Positions 1 through 7,958 of a stretch of 34,185 bases of DNA are shown one piece after another. The position numbers and the translations under genes are program-made. Each line of letters opens with the position of its first letter. The stretch's first letter is position 1. Source of the stretch: Succinivibrionaceae bacterium (GTDB lineage: Bacteria; Pseudomonadota; Gammaproteobacteria; Enterobacterales; Succinivibrionaceae); assembly GCA_016284235.1 (NCBI GenBank), contig JAEEOK010000077.1, positions 1 through 34,185 of the forward strand, given 5' to 3'. The notes beneath the pieces are model-generated. The model worked only from the letters and a program-made list of their open reading frames with translations. It was not told the origin of the DNA and did not search any database.

Positions 1-129
1 TTTTCCTTATTTTGTTGTTCTAATTTCATATTTTATAAGGATAAACTACCTCCTTAAATATCCTCACAATTCTTAATTTTGGAGCTGTCTATGATTTAAC
101 CATCCAACTAAAATTTATGGAGAACCACA

Positions 130-440
130 AAAATACGGATCTTAGCAAATTCCGGCTGGAACGACGCTGACCAGACCGTTGAACTATGGTTCGGATTCTT
201 AACTCCAGAAGAAATAGCTTTTCAGAGATAACGCAGGAACTGTACGGACACAAAAACATGAATTTCAATTGGATAGAGGATGAAACTATTAGCAGCCAGA
301 CTAATTTTCGGCTCTGACGCAAACAATCATTCAATACAGATAGGTTCTGCTTATTTGAAATAAATCATCCTGAATATTTCCAACTGCTTTTTGCAAAGAA
401 TCAAAATATTTATGATGACGGCATCGACAGAACTAATTGA
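130..440 (+). pseudogene. decayed coding relic upstream of yidC
   Basis: Short protein-like stretches lie in different plus-strand frames. Positions 145-231 read ANSGWNDADQTVELWFGFLT followed by PEEIAFQR and a stop. Positions 222-317, in another frame, read EITQELYGHKNMNFNWIEDE and onward to a stop. More protein-like sequence follows to about 440. The overlap of two readable frames at 222-231 suggests a frameshifted remnant. I do not recognise the family. The rest of 1-590 shows no other gene, and in particular no rpmH, rnpA or yidD, which usually precede yidC. Confidence 0.35.
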
Positions 441-491
441 TTTTATTTAAATTTTTTCAAAAAAAAAATCAAGTAGTAAAATACGCAAAAA

Positions 492-520
492 TTGCAACAT
501 TTCTTATTTTCTTATATAAT
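492..520 (+). promoter_or_regulatory. yidC promoter
   Basis: TTGCAA (492-497) and a perfect TATAAT (515-520) are separated by 17 bp, about 70 bp upstream of the yidC start. A second candidate, TTGACA (554-559) with TATTAC 17 bp later (577-582), would start transcription almost at the yidC ATG and give a nearly leaderless mRNA. Confidence 0.6.
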
Positions 521-592
521 CACGATTATTTTTTTGTCTAGTTGATCACAACTTTGACAGTTTTTTAAAATCAGTTTATTACTGGCAATAAT

Positions 593-2227
593 ATGGAAAA
601 TACTCGTAATTTCAGTTTTATGGTTTTGTGTATCACTGCCATAATGCTTTTCATGGCATGGAACGGTGATATTGAAAATTTAAAACGAAAGGCAAATCAG
701 CCTGCAACTGTAAGCGTTTCCGAAATCCAGGAAACAATGGACAACTCCAAATTAATAAAAATCAAAACAGATGTTTATGATCTGACCATTAATCTTCTTG
801 GTGGCGATATCATAGATACTAAACTTTTGAAATATCCAAAAACAGTTGACGACGAAAATCCTATTTCCATTTTACAGACATCTTCTGATTTCAGATACAC
901 TCTTATGTCAGGTCTGACAGAAAAGAACGGTTGCGACAACAGCAAGGGCCGTGCGGAATATACAACGAACAGCAGGGATTTTAATATTGGTAACAATGAA
1001 ATTCTTGAAGTTCCAATGACATATACAGCTGACGGAATTACTTACGAAAAGAAGTTTGTATTCAGGCAGGGTCGTTATGACATTGACATAGTGTACAACG
1101 TTAAAAACGACACCGACAATCAGATTGTTGTCCGTCCGTTCGGCAGCATCTATCAGACAAAGGAACTGCCGCAGATGGAAGACACTCCTTTGTTTATGGT
1201 CAACTCGTTCCGCGGTGCTGCCTACTCAACAGACAGTTCCAAATATACCAAAATGACATTTGACGAACTTTCTGACAAGGATGAGGACATTGCTTCTTCA
1301 CATATAAAAACAAACGGCGGCTGGGTGAGTATGATCCAGCATTACTTTGCCGTGGCATATATTGGGGGCGGTGATGTAAGAAACGAAATATACAGTCAGG
1401 AAGCAGGAAATGGCAAAGCTGCAATTATCGGTCTTTACGGACCAACTGTTGAAATTCCTTCTCACGGTACAGCATCAATTACGAACAAAGTATGGATTGG
1501 TCCTAAGGAACAGTCGGAAATGGATGCAGTCGCACCTCATCTGGGACTGACTGTTGATTACGGATGGCTGTGGTTTATTTCCGAACTGCTTGTAAAAACC
1601 ATGAAGTTTATTTATGGATTTATCGGCAACTGGGGATTTTCAATTATCGCCATAACATTCATTGTCAGAGGTATACTCTACCCTCTTACTAAAGCTCAGT
1701 ACATATCCATGGCAAAAATGAGGTTAATAGCTCCGAAAATGCAGGAACTCAGAGAACGGTATCAGTCCGATCCTACTGCATATCAAAAAGCAACCATGGA
1801 ACTGTACCGGACGGAAAAGGTTAATCCAGCTGCCGGCTGCCTCCCTATTCTGATCCAAATGCCAATATTTATAGCTCTGTACTGGGCGCTCATGGAATCG
1901 GTTGAATTAAGACAGGCACCATTTATATTCTGGATTAAAGATTTGTCTGTAAATGATCCGTACTTTATTCTTCCTCTTCTGTACGGTCTGACAATGTTCC
2001 TCGTACAGAAAATGAGTCAAAGCAATATGCAGATGATAAGTCCGCTGCAAAAGAAAATATTCATCATGATGCCAATAATCTTCACTTTGATGTTTATGAC
2101 TTTTCCAGCAGGTCTTACCCTTTACTGGACAGTTTCAAATATTTTTACAATTATCCAGTTAAAATTCATTTATGATCACCTGGAGAAAATTGGTCTTCAC
2201 ACAAAAAATACAACCAAGACAAAATAA
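593..2227 (+). CDS. yidC: membrane protein insertase YidC
   Basis: YidC inserts and folds inner-membrane proteins, alone or with SecYEG; ATP synthase subunit c is a classic client. The 544 aa length fits the gammaproteobacterial family (about 548). There is an N-terminal membrane anchor (about residues 7-24), a large periplasmic beta domain (about 55-330), and the conserved five-helix insertase core from about 340 to the end. The core has the NWGFSIIAITFIVRGILYPL segment, with the hydrophilic-groove arginine at Arg359, and the VNPAAGCLPILIQMPIF segment. No strong Shine-Dalgarno precedes the ATG. The gene is followed by a hairpin terminator and then mnmE, the usual partner, but rnpA and yidD are missing upstream. 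Confidence 0.97.
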   Translation: MENTRNFSFMVLCITAIMLFMAWNGDIENLKRKANQPATVSVSEIQETMDNSKLIKIKTDVYDLTINLLGGDIIDTKLLKYPKTVDDENPISILQTSSDFRYTLMSGLTEKNGCDNSKGRAEYTTNSRDFNIGNNEILEVPMTYTADGITYEKKFVFRQGRYDIDIVYNVKNDTDNQIVVRPFGSIYQTKELPQMEDTPLFMVNSFRGAAYSTDSSKYTKMTFDELSDKDEDIASSHIKTNGGWVSMIQHYFAVAYIGGGDVRNEIYSQEAGNGKAAIIGLYGPTVEIPSHGTASITNKVWIGPKEQSEMDAVAPHLGLTVDYGWLWFISELLVKTMKFIYGFIGNWGFSIIAITFIVRGILYPLTKAQYISMAKMRLIAPKMQELRERYQSDPTAYQKATMELYRTEKVNPAAGCLPILIQMPIFIALYWALMESVELRQAPFIFWIKDLSVNDPYFILPLLYGLTMFLVQKMSQSNMQMISPLQKKIFIMMPIIFTLMFMTFPAGLTLYWTVSNIFTIIQLKFIYDHLEKIGLHTKNTTKTK

Positions 2228-2260
2228 CAGGTTAAATAATCAAAAAAGCGAATATGGCAA

Positions 2261-2286
2261 GGCGGTATTCAATACCGCTTTTTTTT
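2261..2286 (+). terminator. intrinsic terminator after yidC
   Basis: GCGGTATTC (2262-2270) and its near-complement AATACCGC form a tight stem followed by eight T residues. The T-tract ends about 20 bp before the mnmE ATG, so termination here would uncouple yidC from mnmE unless read-through occurs. Confidence 0.75.
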
Positions 2287-2305
2287 GATCTATAGAGACA
2301 AATTT

Positions 2306-3667
2306 ATGAAAGACAACCAGACAATAGCGGCCATTGCCACTCCAATAGGAAGAGGCGGTATAGGTATAATAAGAATATCAGGAGATGCAGCAGGTTTCTG
2401 TGCTGAAAAAATACTTGGACGCATTCCAAAACCGAGATATGCCGAATACCTCCCTTTCAAGGATAAAGACGGAAAAATATTAGACCACGGCATTGCATTG
2501 TACTTTCCTAAACCGAACAGTTACACTGGCGAGGATGTTTTGGAAATACAGGCTCATGGAGGTCCGGTTGTTCTTGATCTGCTGCTTAAAGAAATACTTG
2601 AGACGAACAATGTCAGAGCTGCAGAACCTGGAGAATTCACTGAGCGGGCATTTCTTAACGACAAAATAGATCTTACTCAGGCTGAAGCCGTTTGCGACCT
2701 TATAGAAGCCAGTTCCGAACAGGCTGTAAGATCAGCATCAAATTCACTTCAGGGAGAGTTTTCAAATGTTATCAACAGACTCAAAAATAAACTCATAGAC
2801 ATAAGAACTTACATAGAAGCGTCTATAGATTTTCCTGATGAGGACGGGGTTGACTATATTTCGGAAGGTGGAATATCAGAAAAAATATGTGAACTGCTCA
2901 AAGAAACAGATAACGTAAAAAAGGCGGCAATCAACGGAACAGCCATCAGAGATGGAATGAAAATTGTGATAGCAGGACGCCCGAATGCAGGTAAATCAAG
3001 TATACTGAACCGTTTGTCCGGACAAGACACTGCTATTGTTACAGATGTGGCAGGAACAACCAGAGACATACTCAGGGAACAAATTTTCATAGATGGAATG
3101 CCTCTTCATATCATAGATACAGCCGGTCTCAGAGATACAGATGACAAGGTAGAGCAGATTGGTGTTAAACGAGCCTGGCAGGAAATAACAGAGGCAGATC
3201 TTGTTCTGCTGGTCATGGATATAACTCTCAAAGAGCATGAAAACAGAGATATCTACGATGGTATAACAGCCAAACTTCCTTCCGGTATACCTGTATGCAT
3301 CATTTTGAACAAGTCAGATCTGAACAGTTCTCCTTACAGGGAAACTTTCAACAATGAAAAAGTAATAAGACTTTCAGCCAAAACAGGTGAAGGAATTGAC
3401 GAATTAAGACAATATCTTAAGGAAACTATGGGATATTCTTCCTGTACGGAAGGTTCCTTTATTGCCAGAAGAAGACACCTAGAAGCACTTGATCGTACCT
3501 GCAATTATATAAAATCAGCCCTGGAACAAATAAGAACGTATAAAGCAGGTGAGCTGGCAGCCGAGGATTTAAGATATGCTCAGAACTGTCTTAACGAGAT
3601 AACCGGAGAATTCACATCAGATGATTTGCTGAGTAAAATATTCGGATCATTCTGTATAGGTAAATAA
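2306..3667 (+). CDS. mnmE: tRNA uridine-5-carboxymethylaminomethyl modification GTPase MnmE
   Basis: With MnmG, this K+-dependent GTPase installs the (carboxymethyl)aminomethyl group on U34 of several tRNAs. It is 453 aa; E. coli MnmE is 454. The N-terminal folate-binding domain starts MKDNQTIAAIATPIGRGGIG. A G domain sits inside the helical domain, with P-loop GRPNAGKSS (about 224-232), DTAG (about 271-274) and NKSD (about 334-337). The protein ends in the family's FCIGK tail with the conserved Cys450. A TTG 21 bp upstream would add seven residues and falls in the terminator T-tract, so ATG 2306 is preferred. MnmG, its partner, is 8 kb downstream rather than close by. Confidence 0.96.
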   Translation: MKDNQTIAAIATPIGRGGIGIIRISGDAAGFCAEKILGRIPKPRYAEYLPFKDKDGKILDHGIALYFPKPNSYTGEDVLEIQAHGGPVVLDLLLKEILETNNVRAAEPGEFTERAFLNDKIDLTQAEAVCDLIEASSEQAVRSASNSLQGEFSNVINRLKNKLIDIRTYIEASIDFPDEDGVDYISEGGISEKICELLKETDNVKKAAINGTAIRDGMKIVIAGRPNAGKSSILNRLSGQDTAIVTDVAGTTRDILREQIFIDGMPLHIIDTAGLRDTDDKVEQIGVKRAWQEITEADLVLLVMDITLKEHENRDIYDGITAKLPSGIPVCIILNKSDLNSSPYRETFNNEKVIRLSAKTGEGIDELRQYLKETMGYSSCTEGSFIARRRHLEALDRTCNYIKSALEQIRTYKAGELAAEDLRYAQNCLNEITGEFTSDDLLSKIFGSFCIGK

Positions 3668-3761
3668 AAGTATCACAATTCTACGGACTTTAATCCCTGT
3701 TTTTGAGTGTTTTATGAGCCTAAATTACTGTTTATGTTAAAGCTGCAGACTGGCTGTCACT

Positions 3762-3813
3762 TATCGTATCAGATATACGCGATAACCAATAACCGCCACT
3801 TAGCTGTGGCGGT
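3762..3813 (+). other. two tandem hairpins after mnmE
   Basis: TATCG (3762-3766) pairs with CGATA (3780-3784). ACCGCCAC (3792-3799) pairs with GTGGCGGT (3806-3813) over a 6-nt loop. No T-tract follows, so this may be a 3'-end or RNA-stability structure rather than a classic terminator. A 9-bp inverted repeat, TGTATAGAA / TTCTATACA (3823-3831, 3865-3873), follows. The 3668-3911 interval holds no convincing gene. Confidence 0.4.
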
Positions 3814-3911
3814 CAGAGTGAATGTATAGAAATTCCTAACATCATGTTTTTTCGCCCATGAGCATTCTATACAAATTGAATTACAGACAAGTTTCTCTTA
3901 CCAAAGAAAAT

Positions 3912-4046
3912 TCATTTCAAAGGTTCTTCTGATGAGGGGTCTAAAAAGCTCTCTTCCCCAGAAACAGCCAAGATCATCATTTCAAAATCAAACGGCACGC
4001 CGGGAAGGAATGAATCATCATCATCAGTTCCGTCCGGGATCGTCAT
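3912..4046 (-). CDS. small acidic hypothetical protein (44 aa)
   Basis: An open frame of 44 codons starts MTIPDGTDDDDSFLPGVPFD and ends SSEEPLK. It lies 24 bp downstream of the minus-strand gene that ends at 4071, so the two could be cotranscribed. The product would be strongly acidic with a short hydrophobic middle (EMMILAV). Its ATG comes immediately after an in-frame TGA. No clear Shine-Dalgarno is visible, and the family is unknown. It could equally be the tail of a decayed gene. Confidence 0.35.
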   Translation of the reverse strand: MTIPDGTDDDDSFLPGVPFDFEMMILAVSGEESFLDPSSEEPLK

Positions 4047-4070
4047 TCATATCTGAACGAAAATAAAATC

Positions 4071-5015
4071 TCAGCCCATGGCTGTTAGAGTATTTACGCA
4101 CAATCCTACCAATACAACGGCAAGAATAACAACAAGCACCATAATATAAAGACCAACCTTCGATTTTGACTCTGTCTGATAATCAAATTCCTCTTTTCTC
4201 CTCACATTAAGAGAGGCTGAATTCTTGCTGAACTCATTTTCTGAAGGTTCGTCATCATCAAGATCATATCCGGATTTTCTCTTTGGTTTATTCTCATCCT
4301 TGTGCTCATTTTCCCGTATAACGTTATGAGCATTTTCCTGATCCTTGCTCAGAGAAAATGAATTGGAAACACCAAAGGAAATGACTTTATCTTCTTCTTG
4401 CTTTTCCTCTGTTGCGGAATTAACTTCATCTTTACTTTCCTGCGGCACATCCATGGCAACTGATACAGTAACAGGAGGCTGCATATCAATTCCAGGCATT
4501 GTCGGATATGGAGAATTTTCTGAAGAATTCTGTTCCTGCATAGAATCAATATTCTGCGCCACAAAAATGCCGGTCTGGTCGCTGACAGCTGAATCTTTAT
4601 GCTCATCTGACGGCTCGACAGATGTCTGCTGTTTCGTCTTCTCATCAGCTTTTTTGTTTTCATCCTCAAGAATATCTTGAGGATCCCGATTCAATTCGTC
4701 CACTATGTCGGTATGAAGCAGAACCTGCCTTTCCTGAGGCATACCAGGCTTAGGTGCTTTTTTAGGTTCATCCCTTCCCGATGATCTCTTCATTCCCTTC
4801 TTATAATCTAGAATAAGTTTGGCAAGTTCGTATTCCTCTGCCAGCTTCTTTAATGTTGCCTCCGTTGTCGAAGGATTACCAGCCGAGGTTTTTTCTATAA
4901 CAGGAAGACCAGCATCCTCATAGATAGCCTTGATTAACTGTTTATTTGAAGAAAGATTGAACTGGTAACCAACTATCTTGAAAATTTTTGATTCAATATC
5001 GTTTTTTGCGGCCAT
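4071..5015 (-). CDS. tail-anchored protein with DNA polymerase I thumb-like N-terminal domain
   Basis: Residues about 7-77 closely match the thumb-region segment of family A DNA polymerases. FNLSSNKQL is nearly the E. coli Pol I FNLSSTKQL. It is followed by a GLPVIEKT-type motif, GNPSTTEATL (Pol I GAPSTSEEVL), and a LAKLILDYKKGMK helix matching the one that leads into the polymerase palm. The similarity stops there: no 3'-5' exonuclease, palm or fingers motifs are present. Residues about 80-285 are a charged, low-complexity linker rich in Glu, Asp, Lys, Ser and Gln. Residues about 287-308 form one hydrophobic helix near the C-terminus, typical of a tail anchor with a cytoplasmic N-terminus. 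A promoter lies directly upstream. The function is unknown; DNA tethering at the membrane is only a hypothesis. The thumb match comes from memory of Pol I sequences and was not computed. Confidence 0.75.
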   Translation of the reverse strand: MAAKNDIESKIFKIVGYQFNLSSNKQLIKAIYEDAGLPVIEKTSAGNPSTTEATLKKLAEEYELAKLILDYKKGMKRSSGRDEPKKAPKPGMPQERQVLLHTDIVDELNRDPQDILEDENKKADEKTKQQTSVEPSDEHKDSAVSDQTGIFVAQNIDSMQEQNSSENSPYPTMPGIDMQPPVTVSVAMDVPQESKDEVNSATEEKQEEDKVISFGVSNSFSLSKDQENAHNVIRENEHKDENKPKRKSGYDLDDDEPSENEFSKNSASLNVRRKEEFDYQTESKSKVGLYIMVLVVILAVVLVGLCVNTLTAMG

Positions 5016-5035
5016 AAAGACAACCCACTTTTATG

Positions 5036-5063
5036 ATTATAAATCTGTTTATTCTAATGTGAA
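5036..5063 (-). promoter_or_regulatory. promoter of the Pol I thumb-like gene
   Basis: On the minus strand, TTCACA (5058-5063) and TATAAT (5036-5041) are 16 bp apart, about 20 bp upstream of the ATG at 5015. The -35 hexamer coincides with the terminal TTCAC of the adjacent IS200/IS605-type element, so the insertion may have supplied part of the promoter. Confidence 0.6.
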
Positions 5064-5297
5064 CAACCCGTCACCTAAAGGTAATGGGCTCTAAGAGTAC
5101 TAAGACTCTATTTAAGTAAACTGATATTTAAGTTTACACCTGAATCAGGCTATCCTCGTTTCTTATATATGCCTGCTTTGCATCTACCGTGTAGAACATC
5201 AACATCCATATCGCTACTTTTACTGCGGTATGAATGTACCTTATGGCAACTTATATCCCATCACTCAGGAGTAGTGGGTTTTACGTTTCCAATTTAA
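5059..5297 (-). mobile_element. ORF-less IS200/IS605-type miniature element (second subfamily)
   Basis: Read on the minus strand, the left end has CGTAAAACCCAC, an imperfect hairpin (CCCACTACTC / GAGTGATGGG) and GGGATATAAG. The right end has a hairpin CCCATTACC-TTTA-GGTGACGGG followed by TTGTTCAC. This is the end layout of the 254-bp elements at 11249 and 24031 (CGTAAAACC, hairpin, GGGATATA at the left; CC..CC-TTTA-GG..GG hairpin at the right), but the interior differs. It encodes no protein. The subterminal hairpins and absence of terminal inverted repeats fit IS200/IS605-derived PATE/MITE elements. The boundaries are estimates, good to about 10 bp. Confidence 0.55.
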
Positions 5298-5444
5298 CTT
5301 ATTTGAATGACACTCCACTTAACTAAAACGAGCAGATCCTGACTACTTGTTGTAGAACAGCATAACATTCGATTTATCGCAGTTTGAAGTGTCAGATACG
5401 GTTACATGCCTTTGCAATGGCACAATCACCGCATCAAAGCAAAG

Positions 5445-5579
5445 TCAGGCAAACCTGTTCATATCAAGTGCGGATATATTCTTTGTGTAGCACTTTCCAT
5501 GCAAACTCCCGTATACAATTCCAAAGAAATACTTCTTGCCGGTATCCGGAGTGCATACAGTTTCAATAATACATGCTTT
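5445..5579 (-). pseudogene. possible coding remnant (44 codons), unidentified
   Basis: A minus-strand frame without stops reads TPDTGKKYFFGIVYGSLHGK and onward to DMNRFA. It has no start codon at its upstream edge and no Shine-Dalgarno. The composition looks protein-like and the sequence just beyond its stop continues in a shifted frame (CGDCAIAKACN), so a decayed gene is possible. The family is not recognised. The rest of 5300-5704 shows nothing I can name. Confidence 0.25.
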
Positions 5580-5704
5580 TTAAAAACTTTTACCATCCGC
5601 ATGTACATTATATAACAGACATGGGTATGCAAAAAACAATAAATTCATCGCGTTATGCATCCCCATTTTAAAACAGAGACTTCACTGGCATATCTGGTAA
5701 AAAG

Positions 5705-6283
5705 TCAGAACAAATCTTTAATCAGATTATTGCACTGTCTGACCCAAACCTCATTCAAAGAACTGACAAGACTCGGAAAACCATCCTCCGTCTGCCTTAC
5801 TCTATCGCTGAATCTGCCGTTTTTCAGTACATCACCACTCATATAGATATATGTTCCCTCAATCTCTGCATAGCCGTCCGGCGAACCATTGAACTTCTTA
5901 AGAGAAACACTCAGAACGGCATCATCAATGATACCAGATGGACGCAGGCTTGTGGAAAAAGCAACAACTTCAGGACCGGTTGATGAATTTATCTGATCCA
6001 CCAGCAGATTCTGCAACTGAATACTCGGGCTTTCACTCCACTGATTGTTTTTTGAAAGAACCTGAAGTTCTCCCGAATAATATGCAATTCCACCATTATC
6101 AATAAGAGACGGAACAATCACCTTGACCGTAACCTTTTTACAGTTATTACACTGTTTGTTCATCCGTGAAACAGGTTTGGAATCACCATTAAGAGTGTAG
6201 TAGGATGTTCTTTCCACAACAGAAGAGCTGCATGCCGAAAGAAAGCATATCATCATAAAAAAACATGTAGTCAAAACTTTCAT
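5705..6283 (-). CDS. pqiC: PqiC-like ABC-type transport auxiliary lipoprotein
   Basis: PqiC is the outer-membrane lipoprotein of the PqiABC complex, which carries lipid across the periplasm between the two membranes. The product is 192 aa (E. coli PqiC about 187). It starts with a lipoprotein signal peptide with lipobox LSAC at Cys18, followed by the YYTLNG segment typical of this DUF330/LptE-like lipoprotein fold. AGGAGA lies about 6 bp before the ATG. It is the last gene of the minus-strand operon, 9 bp after pqiB. Assignment rests on length, lipobox and operon position more than on strong motifs. Confidence 0.85.
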   Translation of the reverse strand: MKVLTTCFFMMICFLSACSSSVVERTSYYTLNGDSKPVSRMNKQCNNCKKVTVKVIVPSLIDNGGIAYYSGELQVLSKNNQWSESPSIQLQNLLVDQINSSTGPEVVAFSTSLRPSGIIDDAVLSVSLKKFNGSPDGYAEIEGTYIYMSGDVLKNGRFSDRVRQTEDGFPSLVSSLNEVWVRQCNNLIKDLF

Positions 6284-6292
6284 AATATTCTC

Positions 6293-7909
6293 CTACCTTC
6301 CCGCCTTTGGTTTGTCATCACCTAAATCATCACCGAAAATGTATCGGTTAGGCTTCTCATTTGTCTTCTGAACCATAGGAGTTACAGATTTGAGTGTATC
6401 TCTAATGCTGGAAAGAAGACCGGTAAGTTCACTGTACATTTCAGAATTGGACGAATACGAATCCATAGTCTTCTGAAGCTGAGACAGGGTCTTATTAATT
6501 GAATTAAGAACCGACATTCTACCTTTATCACTGGTCATTTTTTCTAGATTATCAGACAGTGCCCTCAGACTTTTTATAGTCTTAGTAAGTTCATCTATCA
6601 TTTTATCAACCTTTTCATTGGTTGATTTAAGATTAAGACCGTTAAGATTATCAAGGAAGGACTCAATTTTATTCTGAATCGTCTCCAAACCGGTTAAAAC
6701 CGAAGGAATTACAGTGTAACCCTTGAATTTAGTCTGTCTGAGAATTTTTCCTGAAGCTGAATATTTGAGGTTTACAGTCATATTAGATCCGAAAAATCCA
6801 GTATCTTCCACTGTTGCTGATAAACCGTTCGCAATTGACTGATCCAACTTATTTTTAAATTCTTCAAATGTCATCTTCAATTCAGGATCTACTCTTTCTC
6901 TGTCGATTCTAATTACCACAGGGATCATAATTTTATCAACATTTTCAAACAGATATTCATTGTCATAATTACTGTCTACAACCTCACCCACCTGTATACC
7001 AAGGTGCATAATTTTGGTACCTGCCTCAAGTGTTTTGGAATTTCCATCAAGAAGAAGAACATATTCAACAAACTCATCGTATTTTTTGACGTTAATATCT
7101 GTCATTCTGCCGAAAAGAGGAAAAACAGATTCGTTTTGTGAAATTTTTCCCAGCGGCATATCCTTCGGAACGTCAAAACTAACACCGCCGTTGATAAAGT
7201 TTTCAACGGACGCAACCTTTATATCAAGACCGCTCGGTCCAAAACTCATATCCAAAGCGGATGAGTACCAGAACTTTGAATTTTCTGTAACTAGTGAATC
7301 GTAGGGACTATATATAAAACCCTTGTGCTCCATGCGTCTTGATTTCAGAGAGAAATTTGACTCCACTATAACGCCGACCTGATAGCCGTGATATGTTATA
7401 GGTTCGCCGACAAGTGAATTGCTCTTGTCGGACAGATCATTCAAATTTACGTACATACCCTTTGTCTGGCTGCCTATGGTAATAATCTCATCAACCAGAT
7501 CATATTTATTCTTTCTGACAGAACTTTTTCCAGGATACAGCTCTATAAATACACCTGAGATAAGCGTACTCAAACCGCTTACACCCTGTGAATTTATTCG
7601 AGGCTTAACAAGAGAAAGTTTTGTATCTTCTACCAAAAGTCTGTCAGCCTCACTGTTCATCACAGCTTTAAGCACAACCTTGTTGAGATCGTTAGAAAGC
7701 GAAACTTTGACAACCTTTCCCACTGTAACACTGTGATATTTTATTTCAGTTTTTCCCGCTACTATACTGTCAGCACTGTCAGCATAAAGATAAATGGTTT
7801 CTCCAATAGAAGAAAAATGCTGATACAAAAGAAAAAGTCCGATAAAAACAGCAACAAATGGAACAATCCAAATTGATGAAACATTTTTCAGCTTATTTTT
7901 AGACAACAC
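6293..7909 (-). CDS. pqiB: PqiB-like MCE-domain protein, intermembrane lipid transport
   Basis: PqiB hexamers stack three MCE rings and a long coiled-coil needle into a periplasmic channel for lipids. The 538 aa length agrees with E. coli PqiB (546). An N-terminal anchor (WIVPFVAVFIGLFLLY, about residues 14-29) is followed by three MCE repeats. They are recognisable by V-KV-LS/GxVV segments, GKTEIKYHSVTVGKVVKVSL in the first and GTKIMHLGIQVGEVVDSNYD in the third. The C-terminal region (about 400-520) is helical and coiled-coil-like. The start codon is GTG at 7909 with only a weak GAGATGAGA upstream. It lies between pqiA (49-bp gap) and pqiC (9-bp gap). Confidence 0.93.
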   Translation of the reverse strand: MLSKNKLKNVSSIWIVPFVAVFIGLFLLYQHFSSIGETIYLYADSADSIVAGKTEIKYHSVTVGKVVKVSLSNDLNKVVLKAVMNSEADRLLVEDTKLSLVKPRINSQGVSGLSTLISGVFIELYPGKSSVRKNKYDLVDEIITIGSQTKGMYVNLNDLSDKSNSLVGEPITYHGYQVGVIVESNFSLKSRRMEHKGFIYSPYDSLVTENSKFWYSSALDMSFGPSGLDIKVASVENFINGGVSFDVPKDMPLGKISQNESVFPLFGRMTDINVKKYDEFVEYVLLLDGNSKTLEAGTKIMHLGIQVGEVVDSNYDNEYLFENVDKIMIPVVIRIDRERVDPELKMTFEEFKNKLDQSIANGLSATVEDTGFFGSNMTVNLKYSASGKILRQTKFKGYTVIPSVLTGLETIQNKIESFLDNLNGLNLKSTNEKVDKMIDELTKTIKSLRALSDNLEKMTSDKGRMSVLNSINKTLSQLQKTMDSYSSNSEMYSELTGLLSSIRDTLKSVTPMVQKTNEKPNRYIFGDDLGDDKPKAGR

Positions 7910-7958
7910 GTTAAATTCTCATCTCAAATTGAACATTTTAGACAAAAAGACTGCGATA

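Noticed and set aside
89..334. 81-aa minus-strand ORF
   Set aside because: No ribosome site, and the plus strand of the same stretch looks more protein-like (decayed relic).
4345..4680. 111-aa plus-strand ORF antisense to the thumb-like gene
   Set aside because: It is the reflection of a low-complexity coding region; no ribosome site and no recognisable motif.
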